Notes: generated by a model not told the origin, from the sequence alone. A DNA stretch of 16,610 bases from CALARM01 sp964431735 (GCA_964431735.1 CAYSLJ010000149.1:1-16610), one strand, 5' to 3'; shown: positions 1-6,552, numbered from the stretch's first letter. A program made the numbers and translations.

Positions 1-53
1 CTGTCAGGCAGAAGCTGATAAAATGGTTACGAACTTATCTGGAGAGGTACTTA

Positions 54-118
54 GGGGTTGTCAAGAAATAACCTCGTCATATTTACAGTTTATCTCGTGA
101 CGCGTAACGCGTGGCGTG
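54..118. repeat. Interspersed repeat: GGGGTTGTC motif plus GTRACGC heptads
   Basis: The 20-mer ggggttgtcaagaaataacc (54-73) is followed by TCATATTTAC and then by a heptad core, cgtgacgcgtaacgcgt (96-112), with a degenerate third unit. The same order of parts recurs at 16560-16610, so this is a dispersed element and not unique DNA. The 20-mer has short self-complementary ends (ggtt/aacc). ORFs crossing this stretch on both strands are probably spurious, because their ends are made of repeat sequence. Confidence 0.7.
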
Positions 119-465
119 ATGATATAGTCGTCCTAATAATTTGCCGGATTTGTTTTTCTTACAGTCCTTACTGTATTTTTTGTCCAGGTGGGAAGGAAAA
201 TATCCAAAATTTCCTGACAACCGGTAAATATTCTGTAATATTTTTGTTTCATACCGTATTAAATTCTCTTGCATTTGAACTGATTGATAAATTTTAGCTT
301 TAATTATAGGATAAATTAAAAAAAATTCGTAACAAAAAATAACTTTAAATAACAAAAATCTAACAAACGACGAAATAACTGTTTCCGTAATTTTCTTTAT
401 AGGAATATTTTTTTTTATATAGAATAGTAAATAACTGATATTTAACAAAAAAGGAGCTTTCACCT
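119..465. other. AT-rich intergenic leader before the BrxC-like gene
   Basis: This stretch is very AT-rich, with many A and T runs from 300 on. Two overlapping ORFs (58-297 plus, 83-463 minus) have low-complexity Leu/Ile/Phe/Tyr/Lys products and ends lying in the repeat, so I treat them as non-coding. Upstream, positions 1-71 could hold the last 22 codons of a gene entering from the left (a plus frame starting at base 3 and ending at TAA 69-71), but a second plus frame is also open to TGA 98-100 and neither is recognisable. The leader probably contains the promoter of the 466 gene, but I cannot choose one convincing box pair in such AT-rich DNA. Confidence 0.45.
451..456 (+). promoter_or_regulatory. 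Ribosome binding site fixing a GTG start
   Basis: AAGGAG at 451-456 sits 9 bases before the GTG at 466. It is the only good Shine-Dalgarno site near the 5' end of this gene. The protein begun at this GTG matches the known N-terminal pattern of BrxC proteins, which supports GTG as the real start. Confidence 0.8.
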
Positions 466-2994
466 GTGAAAATCAAAGAACTCTTTCAAAAAAATATCTA
501 TAGAAACATTAACTGTGTCATAAATGCAGAAGACAGTGATAGTAAAACTGTATGCGATGAACTTGACGAATATGTGGTAACAGAAGACATGGAAAAAATT
601 TTCCATGATTTCTTTTCTAACTATATAAAATCCCTTTATTATAAGACAGATAAAACAGGTGTATGGATATCAGGACTGTCAGGTTCCGGAAAATCTCATT
701 TTCTAAAGGTCATCTCCTCTTTTCTGGCAGGTAAAAAAATAAATAATAAAAGCCCCCTTACGTTTTTCTATGATAAATTTAAAGACCCCATGCTTCTCTC
801 GGATATAAAGATAATAAATTCCCGTGGCACTGCAGATGTAATATTATTTAATATAAATTCTCAATCTCTGAACGAATTCAGAAAGGAAAGCCTGGTAAAG
901 GTCTTCATGAAAGTATTTTATGATGCTCTGGGCTACTGCGGAGATATACCTTATATTGCAGAATTTGAAAGAGAACTTGATATGAGAGGACAGTATTCCT
1001 CCTTCAGGGAAGCATATAAAGAAATCACAGGCCATAACTGGACAGAAAACAGGAAAAATTCTTATTCCGACAGGGATAATGTGATTATGGCTCTGAAACA
1101 ATCTATTGGATTATCAAAAAAAGAAGCGGTAAAACTGTTCGGTAAAACAGATGATTACAGTGTGGAAAAACTTGTAAAAATCATTACGGATTATTGTAAT
1201 TCCATAGGAGAACACAGAATTATATTCCTTGTAGACAATATAGACAAATATAAAGGTAATAAAAAAACACTCCTCTCCGAGCTTCAGTCAATTATAGAAC
1301 ATCTCGGAAAAATGCTCAGAGGGAAAGTATGGGTTGCAGTGACATCAAGGGAACCACTCGACAGTATGGCAAAAGACATGGCTCTCTCAAAGATTAAAAA
1401 AAATTTCTCATGCCAGTTAAAAATATCCATAGATAATACAGGGGCAATCATAAAAAAACGTATCCTGGAAAAATCACTTCTTGCAAAGGATTATTTATCT
1501 CTCTATTATAAAAAAAAGAAAGATTACCTGTCGTCTTCCGGCATGTTCGGTTCTGAAGACGAATTTACAGGGGTATATCCTTTTCTTCCGGTACAGTTCA
1601 ATCTCATATCAAAGCTTCTGGAAAAGATACTGAAAACAGGAGATTTTGAAGGAAAAATCTCTATGTTAAAAGTTTTTCAGGAAACAGCGGAAAGGATAGA
1701 TCAAAAAGATACAGGTTTTATCGTACCCTTTTCCTCTTTTTACCCATCTCTGGCATATGCCCTCCCTCCAGGGGTAAATAAAATTATCACCCATGCCTGT
1801 AATAACAGAAATTTAAATCAGGAAGACTGTGAACTGCTCAAAATCCTGTTTCTGATTAAATATATAAAAGACGTAAGACCTACTGTTGAGAATCTGTCTG
1901 TTTTAAGCATGTTACATATAGATGAAGATAAAGGTGCTTTAAGAAAAGCCATAGAAAGATCTCTGGAAAGACTCAAAGGAGAGTCTATCGTAAAGAAAGA
2001 AGGAAAAGAATATGAACTGCTTGCAGAGGAAGAAGTGTTTTCATATAAGACTTCCATGGATCTTGAGCCTTCAACCGGTGATATAGTAAAAAATTTAATG
2101 ATAAAATCTTTCGGGGCAGGTCCGCTGCCAGATGATGAGAAAGGTTTATATATTAAAACAAAGGAAATCTTTCATATGTATCTGGATGAATTAAAAAATT
2201 ATATACCTTCCTACTCTTCCAAAGAAGGAGCCCTGTATCCGGGGAAACAGGTTATAAAAAGCGGAATAGAACTGTTGAGTAAGATATCAGATACAGAAGA
2301 CGACATGTTTCTGGATAATGTGGCTCTATATAAAGAAGAACTGGAAAAACTGTCACGTAATATCAGTGATGTAAGGCATTTCTTTAAATCACAGGTAAAG
2401 GTTTTTCATATTGCCCTGAAAGGTTATAATGATTTTCTGCCGGACAGAGATTACCTTCCTGAAGAGATAAAAGAAAAGATAGATGAAATGAAAAAAATAC
2501 TCCATATGGAAGAACCTTATATGAAGATAAAAGAGTTACCCGTATTATCAGATAAAATAAAAAAAGCCCATGATATAATTTTAAGAGAAATGAGATGTCA
2601 TGTTCTGGAAAAAATCGATGCAATCTCTGTGATTATAAATGAAGAACTGAACAGATACAAAGATATTCTCACACCGGTTTTCACAGGAAATATCCTTTCT
2701 TACTACAGACATATGGAAAAAGAGATTAATAAAATAAATGATTGTACAAAGATTGTAGCTCTCACCGTGCAGCTGGAACATCAAAAGTCTCTGTCATTTC
2801 AGCAGATAGACGAAGAAGTTAAAAGAATTCATGGAAATACCTGGAAAAAAGATATAGAATATGTGGATATGAGAAAGATAGTATTATGGAATCACGTAAT
2901 TGAAAACAAAAACGATCTGAACCTCTATTTAAATCATTTAAGAGGAAATCTGGAAAAAATCCTGAGTGAAGATAAAAAAATAAGGTTTGTATAA
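466..2994 (+). CDS. BrxC/PglY-like P-loop ATPase (BREX-type), short and solitary
   Basis: This 842-aa protein resembles BrxC/PglY, the large ATPase of BREX phage-defence systems. Seen: the BrxC-type opening (MKIKELF..IYRNIN near residues 1-16, then DELDEYVVT at 31-39), a Walker A GLSGSGKS (70-77), a Walker B strand ending V-D257-N258-I-D260, a sensor-like VAVTSRE near 290-296, a YPFLPVQF motif near 371-378 and SMLKVFQ near 400, where BrxC has GERSML. Residues about 430-530 look like winged-helix/helical segments, and the rest is helical with likely coiled coils. Known BrxC proteins are usually about 1,100-1,250 aa, so this is a short version. In BrxC the residue after the Walker B Asp is normally Glu; here it is Asn, so ATP hydrolysis may be altered. 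No other BREX gene is nearby. Family assignment is firm; a defence role is inference. Confidence 0.8.
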   Translation: MKIKELFQKNIYRNINCVINAEDSDSKTVCDELDEYVVTEDMEKIFHDFFSNYIKSLYYKTDKTGVWISGLSGSGKSHFLKVISSFLAGKKINNKSPLTFFYDKFKDPMLLSDIKIINSRGTADVILFNINSQSLNEFRKESLVKVFMKVFYDALGYCGDIPYIAEFERELDMRGQYSSFREAYKEITGHNWTENRKNSYSDRDNVIMALKQSIGLSKKEAVKLFGKTDDYSVEKLVKIITDYCNSIGEHRIIFLVDNIDKYKGNKKTLLSELQSIIEHLGKMLRGKVWVAVTSREPLDSMAKDMALSKIKKNFSCQLKISIDNTGAIIKKRILEKSLLAKDYLSLYYKKKKDYLSSSGMFGSEDEFTGVYPFLPVQFNLISKLLEKILKTGDFEGKISMLKVFQETAERIDQKDTGFIVPFSSFYPSLAYALPPGVNKIITHACNNRNLNQEDCELLKILFLIKYIKDVRPTVENLSVLSMLHIDEDKGALRKAIERSLERLKGESIVKKEGKEYELLAEEEVFSYKTSMDLEPSTGDIVKNLMIKSFGAGPLPDDEKGLYIKTKEIFHMYLDELKNYIPSYSSKEGALYPGKQVIKSGIELLSKISDTEDDMFLDNVALYKEELEKLSRNISDVRHFFKSQVKVFHIALKGYNDFLPDRDYLPEEIKEKIDEMKKILHMEEPYMKIKELPVLSDKIKKAHDIILREMRCHVLEKIDAISVIINEELNRYKDILTPVFTGNILSYYRHMEKEINKINDCTKIVALTVQLEHQKSLSFQQIDEEVKRIHGNTWKKDIEYVDMRKIVLWNHVIENKNDLNLYLNHLRGNLEKILSEDKKIRFV

Positions 2995-3004
2995 CATATC
3001 GTAA

Positions 3005-3064
3005 CCCGTCACGCGTGACGGGAGGAAAACCTTTATTACATACTTATGCTCACGTCAGTAAATG
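3005..3064 (-). repeat. Half copy of the ACTGACCTGAGCATAA element, inverted
   Basis: It starts with a perfect 18-bp palindrome, cccgtcacgcgtgacggg (3005-3022), and runs to CTTATGCTCACGTCAGTAAA near 3043-3063. Its reverse complement matches the left half of the element at 4539 closely, including the CTTCCTCCCGTCACGCGT junction. It therefore lies in opposite orientation and lacks the second half. It sits just after the stop of the BrxC-like gene, where the palindrome could also act as an mRNA 3' end. Confidence 0.7.
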
Positions 3065-3087
3065 TAAATTATTTCTACGCAGCTGTA

Positions 3088-3115
3088 TTGACATTTTTCA
3101 TTTTTCTTCTAATAT
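3088..3115 (+). promoter_or_regulatory. Likely sigma70-type promoter for the DHH-like gene
   Basis: TTGACA (3088-3093) is a perfect -35 box. It is followed after 16 bases by TAATAT (3110-3115), a 4/6 match to the -10 consensus. Transcription would begin near 3122, giving a leader of about 50 bases before the ATG at 3176. This suggests the gene can be expressed independently of the BrxC-like gene. Confidence 0.5.
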
Positions 3116-3175
3116 TAAAGTTGGAGAACCTTTTCACATAAATGAAAGGAAAGTTTTTACAGAGGGGTTTTAAGC

Positions 3176-4294
3176 ATGTTAAAAAAGCACCGCTTTCTTT
3201 TCAACTTTATAAAAATGGGTTCCATTGCAGGTACAGACGAACATCCTGTTATACCAAACAGACTATACCTTGATGTGGGGAATAAGCTGCAGAAGGGAGT
3301 ATTTGACCATCATCAGAGCAGTCATTACCGGAGTGCCGCTGAAATTATCTACAATAACCCCGATCTGCTTTTAGACAGTATTCATAAGGAAGCAGAAGAT
3401 ATTGAAATTATAATGCACTACTGTCCTGACTTTGATGCCATTGCTTCTGCATATTTAGCCACATATCTTATTGAACATGGAAGACTTCCAGAAGGAGCAA
3501 AAGAACTTGCAGACTACGCATCACTCATAGATCAGGGCATGAAAATCTTTTCACCTGATCAGGTAAAGACTCCGTCTACAGCAGCGATTTTTATAAACAG
3601 AAAAATAACCGCTCAAATTGCCGCTGAAGATGAACGTAACAGAACTATTATAAACACAATGTTACCTTTAATAGAAAACCTGGTAAAAAATATGGTAAAA
3701 GGTATAGATCCGGAATCGGAAAACTCACTTGACTGGAACAGTAAATTGCTTTCATCTATTATTCCTGAGATAAACAAAGACAGAGATCTTTACATTAAAG
3801 ATGTGGAAGATCCTGATAAATCACACAAAACAGAAATTTTATCTATAATTCTTCCCTTGCAAAATATGACAGAATGGGAAAAAGTAGATGCTATTTTTAT
3901 AAATAACCCGTCATCTGCATTATTCAGATATTCCACTGCAAATGATACAAAACGGAGTCCTCAAAAAAAAGGGTTTATGCTCACACTTGTCCATTACACG
4001 AAAAAAAATGAAACTATTATATCAGTCGATGCAAAAAAGAAATATTCCCTGGCCTACCTGGGAACTGTTCTGGAATTAAAAGAAACCCTTCTCAGAAGAT
4101 CCGGTGGTGATAAGAGACTGAAAGATGATAAAGGAATATTGAAACATGCCAGACCGGGATATCATAATCCAGATCCATGGTATGACGGAAGAGGGCATAA
4201 TTATACAATTGTAGCCAGCCCCAGGAAGGGAAGTATTATACCACCGGAAGAAATACGCAGAATTGTTGCTACCTATACGGACGGATTGATATAA
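3176..4294 (+). CDS. DHH-family phosphoesterase-like protein with reordered motifs
   Basis: This 372-aa protein probably belongs to or near the DHH phosphoesterases, metal-dependent enzymes that cut nucleic acids or cyclic dinucleotides. Seen: LDVGNKLQKGVFDHHQ (residues 32-47) supplies a DHH motif preceded by a D-x-G strand; HYCPDFDAIASAY (81-93) resembles the H-x-x-P-D-x-D-A-x-x-S motif that normally comes first in DHH proteins; LADYASLIDQG (111-121) adds further Asp. The DHH motif thus precedes the motif-I-like segment, the reverse of the usual order. The C-terminal part carries a distinctive PGYHNPDPWYDGRGH segment (about 327-341). The start is set by AGAGGGG 8 bases upstream, and there is no signal peptide, so it should be cytoplasmic. 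It lies 181 bases after the BrxC-like gene, on the same strand. Substrate unknown; the family call rests on motifs only. Confidence 0.6.
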   Translation: MLKKHRFLFNFIKMGSIAGTDEHPVIPNRLYLDVGNKLQKGVFDHHQSSHYRSAAEIIYNNPDLLLDSIHKEAEDIEIIMHYCPDFDAIASAYLATYLIEHGRLPEGAKELADYASLIDQGMKIFSPDQVKTPSTAAIFINRKITAQIAAEDERNRTIINTMLPLIENLVKNMVKGIDPESENSLDWNSKLLSSIIPEINKDRDLYIKDVEDPDKSHKTEILSIILPLQNMTEWEKVDAIFINNPSSALFRYSTANDTKRSPQKKGFMLTLVHYTKKNETIISVDAKKKYSLAYLGTVLELKETLLRRSGGDKRLKDDKGILKHARPGYHNPDPWYDGRGHNYTIVASPRKGSIIPPEEIRRIVATYTDGLI

Positions 4295-4320
4295 AAAAAC
4301 TCAACAAGAATACCTCTTTC

Positions 4321-4344
4321 AAAAAAGTTATAATCAAAATATAT
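4321..4344 (+). repeat. 24-bp direct repeat, left copy, with a TATAAT box
   Basis: The 24 bases beginning aaaaaagttataatcaaaat are repeated exactly at 4720-4743, 399 bp away. Both copies contain TATAAT. This left copy has no recognisable -35 box at the right distance. The two copies bracket the whole repeat block between the DHH-like gene and the coiled-coil gene. Confidence 0.8.
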
Positions 4345-4410
4345 TATAGTTACTTCCATAACAATCCATAATTATAGTTAGTTTCATAACTTATTAGAAA
4401 TTAAGTGCTT

Positions 4411-4534
4411 CGTGACGCGTGACGCGAGGATTATCTGTAATTTGTTGTGAACTACACTATAATGACCTCGTAATGCGTAAAGCGTGATACGTGATGCGAA
4501 GGGATAATAACCCATTACGCATTACGCATCACGG
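4411..4534. repeat. GTRACGC / GTRATGC heptad arrays
   Basis: Three short arrays lie in a row: cgtgacgcgtgacgcg (4411-4426), TCGTAATGCGTAAAGCGTGA and following (4469-4498), and the opposite-strand form CCCATTACGCATTACGCATC (4511-4530, continuing to 4534). The second and third are complementary in type and could pair. Period is 7 with a constant GTRA and variable last three bases. No coding potential is seen here. Confidence 0.7.
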
Positions 4535-4538
4535 ATTA

Positions 4539-4644
4539 TTTACTGACCTGAGCATAAGCATTTAATAAAGGTCTTCCTCCCGTCACGCGTTACGCGTTAC
4601 GCGTTACGAGAGCATATATTTATTATTTATGCTCACCTCAGTAA
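4539..4644 (+). repeat. Complete copy of a ~106-bp element with terminal inverted repeats
   Basis: The left end tttactgacctgagcataa (4539-4557) and the right end tttatgctcacctcagtaaa (4626-4645) are inverted repeats of each other with one main mismatch. Between them are a CTTCCTCCCG junction, three tandem GCGTTAC heptads (4580-4609) and GAGAGCATATATTTATTA. It encodes nothing and has the size and shape of a MITE or large REP-type palindrome. Related copies lie at 3005-3064, 11824-11930 and 11933-12013, with a possible left end at 16542. Confidence 0.75.
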
Positions 4645-4704
4645 ATTATAATAAGTTATGAAATATACTATAAAGAGAAAGACGAAAGAATATCAGGGAA
4701 ATAC

Positions 4705-4733
4705 TTTACTACCACTGTTAAAAAAGTTATAAT
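4705..4733 (+). promoter_or_regulatory. Likely promoter made from the right 24-bp repeat copy
   Basis: TATAAT (4728-4733) is a perfect -10 box inside the right copy of the 24-bp repeat (4720-4743). TTTACT (4705-4710) stands 17 bases upstream as a 4/6 -35 box. Transcription would begin near 4740, just before the GAGGGGG ribosome site of the gene at 4765. Confidence 0.5.
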
Positions 4734-4764
4734 CAAAATATATAAAGAGAGAGGGGGTGTAATT

Positions 4765-5130
4765 ATGCCTGGCATGGAACTTGTCAGAAAAATCGATATG
4801 CTCCAGCCTGAATTAAAAGAAGTTTTATACACGTTTATAGAAGAAATAGAAAAAACTCATATCAAATCTGTAAATACCGACGCCATTACAGAGATCAAAA
4901 TAGCTCTTAATGACCTGCAAAGCCTCGTAAAAGAAGTTTCGGAAGCACAGAAAGAAACAGAAGAGAGACTGCAAAAACTCATCAAAGAATATGAATATAC
5001 AAAAAAGCAGCTTAAATGCACCGATATGACCTTTATAGAGAGAGATTCCTGCAATTATCTGCCATCTCTGAAAAAACCCGGCTATCTGTACGGAAAATTT
5101 CCGGGAAGCAGCGGATTATGTCAGGTCTGA
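4765..5130 (+). CDS. Short coiled-coil protein, probably a truncated DUF3782-type gene
   Basis: The 121-aa product has a helical N-terminus (residues 1-30, LQPELKEVLYTFIEEIEKT) and a strong coiled coil about 40-83 with an EAQKETEERLQKL heptad pattern. This is like the N-terminal half of DUF3782-type proteins, which carry a nuclease-like domain after it. After KKQL at about residue 83 the match fades: an ERDSCNYLPSLKK piece resembles the family's ENEAYKxLPxLL segment, and then the frame stops. A following stretch in the +1 frame (from 5141, IIRYSGMQYEYNGN) resembles a later part of such proteins, so the original gene was probably longer and has decayed. A strong GAGGGGG ribosome site precedes the ATG. 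It may be an expressed remnant or a pseudogene; the family link is from memory. Confidence 0.5.
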   Translation: MPGMELVRKIDMLQPELKEVLYTFIEEIEKTHIKSVNTDAITEIKIALNDLQSLVKEVSEAQKETEERLQKLIKEYEYTKKQLKCTDMTFIERDSCNYLPSLKKPGYLYGKFPGSSGLCQV

Positions 5131-5187
5131 AATTATTTGTAAAGGAGGAATTATAAGATATTCCGGCATGCAATATGAATATAATGG

Positions 5188-5237
5188 TAATCATAGAACA
5201 GAGATGCTTCAAAACCGGCATCTCTGTTCTATGATTA
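5188..5237. other. Perfect 20-bp stem, 10-base loop hairpin
   Basis: Bases 5188-5207 (taatcatagaacagagatgc) are the exact reverse complement of 5218-5237, with a 10-base loop. The stem lies just after the decayed coiled-coil gene and before the promoter of the TPR lipoprotein genes. The nearest T-run (5264-5270) is 26 bases further on, so it is not a classical intrinsic terminator on the plus strand, though it may still end or stabilise the upstream transcript. It could also be the footprint of a small palindromic element. Confidence 0.7.
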
Positions 5238-5277
5238 TGAGAAATGTCGAAGAAAAAAAGGAATTTTTTTGATTTAG

Positions 5278-5306
5278 TTGAAATTACGTTGGAAATTATG
5301 TATGTT
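5278..5306 (+). promoter_or_regulatory. Likely promoter of the TPR lipoprotein pair
   Basis: TTGAAA (5278-5283) is a 5/6 -35 box, followed after 17 bases by TATGTT (5301-5306), a 4/6 -10 box. The predicted start near 5313 leaves a short leader containing the GAGGAG ribosome site at 5321-5326. Confidence 0.4.
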
Positions 5307-5331
5307 ATCAGTAAAAATTTGAGGAGAATAT

Positions 5332-5688
5332 ATGTATAAAAAAATTTTCTTATTTATAATAATTGCAATATTGTTTATTAACATATCCTGCGACAGCAAA
5401 GAAGAGAGGATTAAAGAGGCGAATAAATGGCACATGCAGGCATGGGATCTGGTGCAGGAGAAAAAATACGATGAAGCAATAGTATGTTTTGATAAAGCAC
5501 TCCAACTGGATAAAAACAATCCCAAAATACTCTTCAATAAAGGGAATGCTCTTATGTGTCAGTGTAAGTACAGAGAAAGTCTGGAATGTTTTGACGAGGC
5601 GCTGAAAATCGAACCGTCAAATGATTATGTTAAATATAACAGAGAAACTGTTTTGATGCTTATAGAAAAAGAAAAAAAGAATAAATAA
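5332..5688 (+). CDS. Small TPR protein, probable lipoprotein
   Basis: This 118-aa protein starts MYKKIFLF followed by a hydrophobic stretch to residue 19 and Cys20 (FINISC). It resembles a lipoprotein signal, but the lipobox is weak because position -3 is Asn. Residues about 30-64 and 65-99 form two tetratricopeptide repeats (KKYDEAIVCFDKALQLD and KYRESLECFDEALKIE), helical pairs that bind protein partners. It should face the cell exterior or periplasm. GAGGAG lies 5 bases before the ATG. The next TPR gene begins 2 bases after its stop, so the pair is very probably translated together. Function beyond protein binding is unknown. Confidence 0.75.
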   Translation: MYKKIFLFIIIAILFINISCDSKEERIKEANKWHMQAWDLVQEKKYDEAIVCFDKALQLDKNNPKILFNKGNALMCQCKYRESLECFDEALKIEPSNDYVKYNRETVLMLIEKEKKNK

Positions 5689-5690
5689 CT

Positions 5691-6125
5691 ATGATTATAA
5701 AAACGTTTTCAATAATACTCTTACTTATATTTACAGTAGTACCGGCATGTTCTGAAAATTCTGAAAATTTAGATTACTGGATGGAAAAAGGAAAAAATCT
5801 TGTAAAAGAGATGAAATTTGAAGAAGCGCTTAAATGCTGGGATAAAGCCCTGGCCATAGATTCAAATCACAGAGATGCCTGGGATTCTAAAGGTCTTACA
5901 CTGTATCATCTGAAAAAATATAAAGAAGCCATTGAATGTTTTGATAAAGCAATAGAAATAGATCCGAAATTTTCCTACGGATGGTGTGATAAGGGTCAGG
6001 CTCTTAAAGCCCTGGGAAGATATAAAGAAGCTATTCAATGTTTCGATAAAGCCCTTTTTATCAATCCCTCTGATAAATTCAGCAAACAATTCAGAGAAGA
6101 AGCACTGAAATTTTTGAATAAATAA
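5691..6125 (+). CDS. TPR lipoprotein
   Basis: This 144-aa protein has a signal peptide (MIIKTF, hydrophobic to residue 17) and an acceptable lipobox VPAC with Cys20. Three TPRs follow at about residues 28-61, 62-95 and 96-129, each with the xAxxCxDKAxxID pattern and all rich in Trp and aromatic residues. It begins 2 bases after the stop of the preceding TPR gene and has no separate strong ribosome site, which points to translational coupling. The repeats resemble those of the kinase at 9536 and of the upstream lipoprotein, so they may have spread by duplication within the locus. It converges with the small membrane gene at 6150. Role unknown; likely an exported scaffold. Confidence 0.8.
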   Translation: MIIKTFSIILLLIFTVVPACSENSENLDYWMEKGKNLVKEMKFEEALKCWDKALAIDSNHRDAWDSKGLTLYHLKKYKEAIECFDKAIEIDPKFSYGWCDKGQALKALGRYKEAIQCFDKALFINPSDKFSKQFREEALKFLNK

Positions 6126-6149
6126 TCTGAATAATCTCATAAATCCCCG

Positions 6150-6446
6150 TCATAAATCCCTCTCTTTCTTATGATCCATGTAACTCATAAACATTATCCA
6201 GCTATCATGGACGAGTATGGCAGGAAGGAAGACAATTGCAATTACCCTTATAATAATAAAGGTCATGGCAAGAAAGATGGCAAATTTCGGTGTATGCTCT
6301 CCGGCAGACAGTATTACTGATACTATATTTTTTTCTGCAAGCCAGTATAAAATTACCAGATGTAATATATATATAAATACTGCCACAGCCAGTGTAATCA
6401 AATATTTTTTTAATTCTTTACTCATTCTTATGACTGGCCCTTTCAT
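6150..6446 (-). CDS. Small membrane protein of unknown function
   Basis: This 98-aa protein has two to three hydrophobic segments, at about residues 14-34, 37-47 and 53-77, with charged ends (MSKELKKY near the N-terminus, DHKKERDL at the C-terminus). I do not recognise a family. Two starts are possible: Met1 at 6446 with no visible ribosome site, or Met8 at 6425, preceded by AAAGGG at 12 bases. The second gives the more typical MSKELKK opening. A GTGATGC heptad array begins only 8 bases upstream of Met1, so the promoter region is made largely of repeat. It converges with the TPR lipoprotein gene, with 24 bases between stops. Confidence 0.6.
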   Translation of the reverse strand: MKGPVIRMSKELKKYLITLAVAVFIYILHLVILYWLAEKNIVSVILSAGEHTPKFAIFLAMTFIIIRVIAIVFLPAILVHDSWIMFMSYMDHKKERDL

Positions 6447-6453
6447 TGTAATA

Positions 6454-6484
6454 GTGACGCATAATGCGTGATGCGTGATGCGTG
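6454..6484. repeat. GTGATGC heptad array
   Basis: The units GTGACGC, ATAATGC, GTGATGC, GTGATGC and a last GTG run in tandem with period 7. The array lies between the small membrane gene and the gene ending at 6541, followed by two further palindromic bits: ccggtaccgg (6490-6499) and a GGGG/CCCC mini-stem near 6510-6520. Confidence 0.75.
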
Positions 6485-6521
6485 TTTTACCGGTACCGGG
6501 CGATCACAGGGGGTAGCCCCT

Positions 6522-6552
6522 ACTCTTCACTCTTCACTCTTCACTCTTCACT
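6522..6552 (-). repeat. Four tandem GAAGAGT heptads overlapping a stop codon
   Basis: Four exact copies of ACTCTTC (6522-6549; GAAGAGT on the minus strand) plus a partial fifth. The TGA stop of the gene at 6541-7680 lies inside the second-to-third unit, and its last codons (SEE) are also repeat-encoded. Confidence 0.85.

Larger units (their letters stand above)
4372..4673. repeat. Outer inverted repeats enclosing the heptad block
   Basis: Bases 4372-4396 and the reverse complement of 4649-4673 agree at 22 of 25 positions, and 15 of these (4382-4396 / 4649-4663) match perfectly. They enclose the heptad arrays at 4411-4534 and the complete element at 4539-4644. The spacing is too long for a simple terminator, so it looks more like the ends of a composite inserted unit or of a strongly foldable region. 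Confidence 0.65.

Noticed and set aside
58..297. 79-codon ORF on the plus strand
   Set aside because: Its start region lies in the dispersed repeat, its composition is that of AT-rich non-coding DNA, and no ribosome site or family is visible.
83..463. 126-codon ORF on the minus strand
   Set aside because: The C-terminus (HHATRYASRDKL) is translated repeat, and the rest is low-complexity Ile/Phe/Lys/Tyr in the leader of the BrxC-like gene.
4411..4609. CRISPR array
   Set aside because: Units are only 7 bp with no unique spacers of regular length, and no cas gene is nearby.
4539..4644. Insertion sequence with transposase
   Set aside because: The element is about 106 bp with no coding capacity, and no transposase motif occurs anywhere in the window.
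5011..5157. 47-codon ORF starting MHRYDLYRERF inside the end of the coiled-coil gene
   Set aside because: It overlaps the coiled-coil gene in another frame, has no ribosome site, and shows no recognisable family.
466..6125. Complete BREX phage-defence locus
   Set aside because: Only the BrxC-like gene is present; no PglX, PglZ, BrxA, BrxB or BrxL homologue could be seen on either strand.
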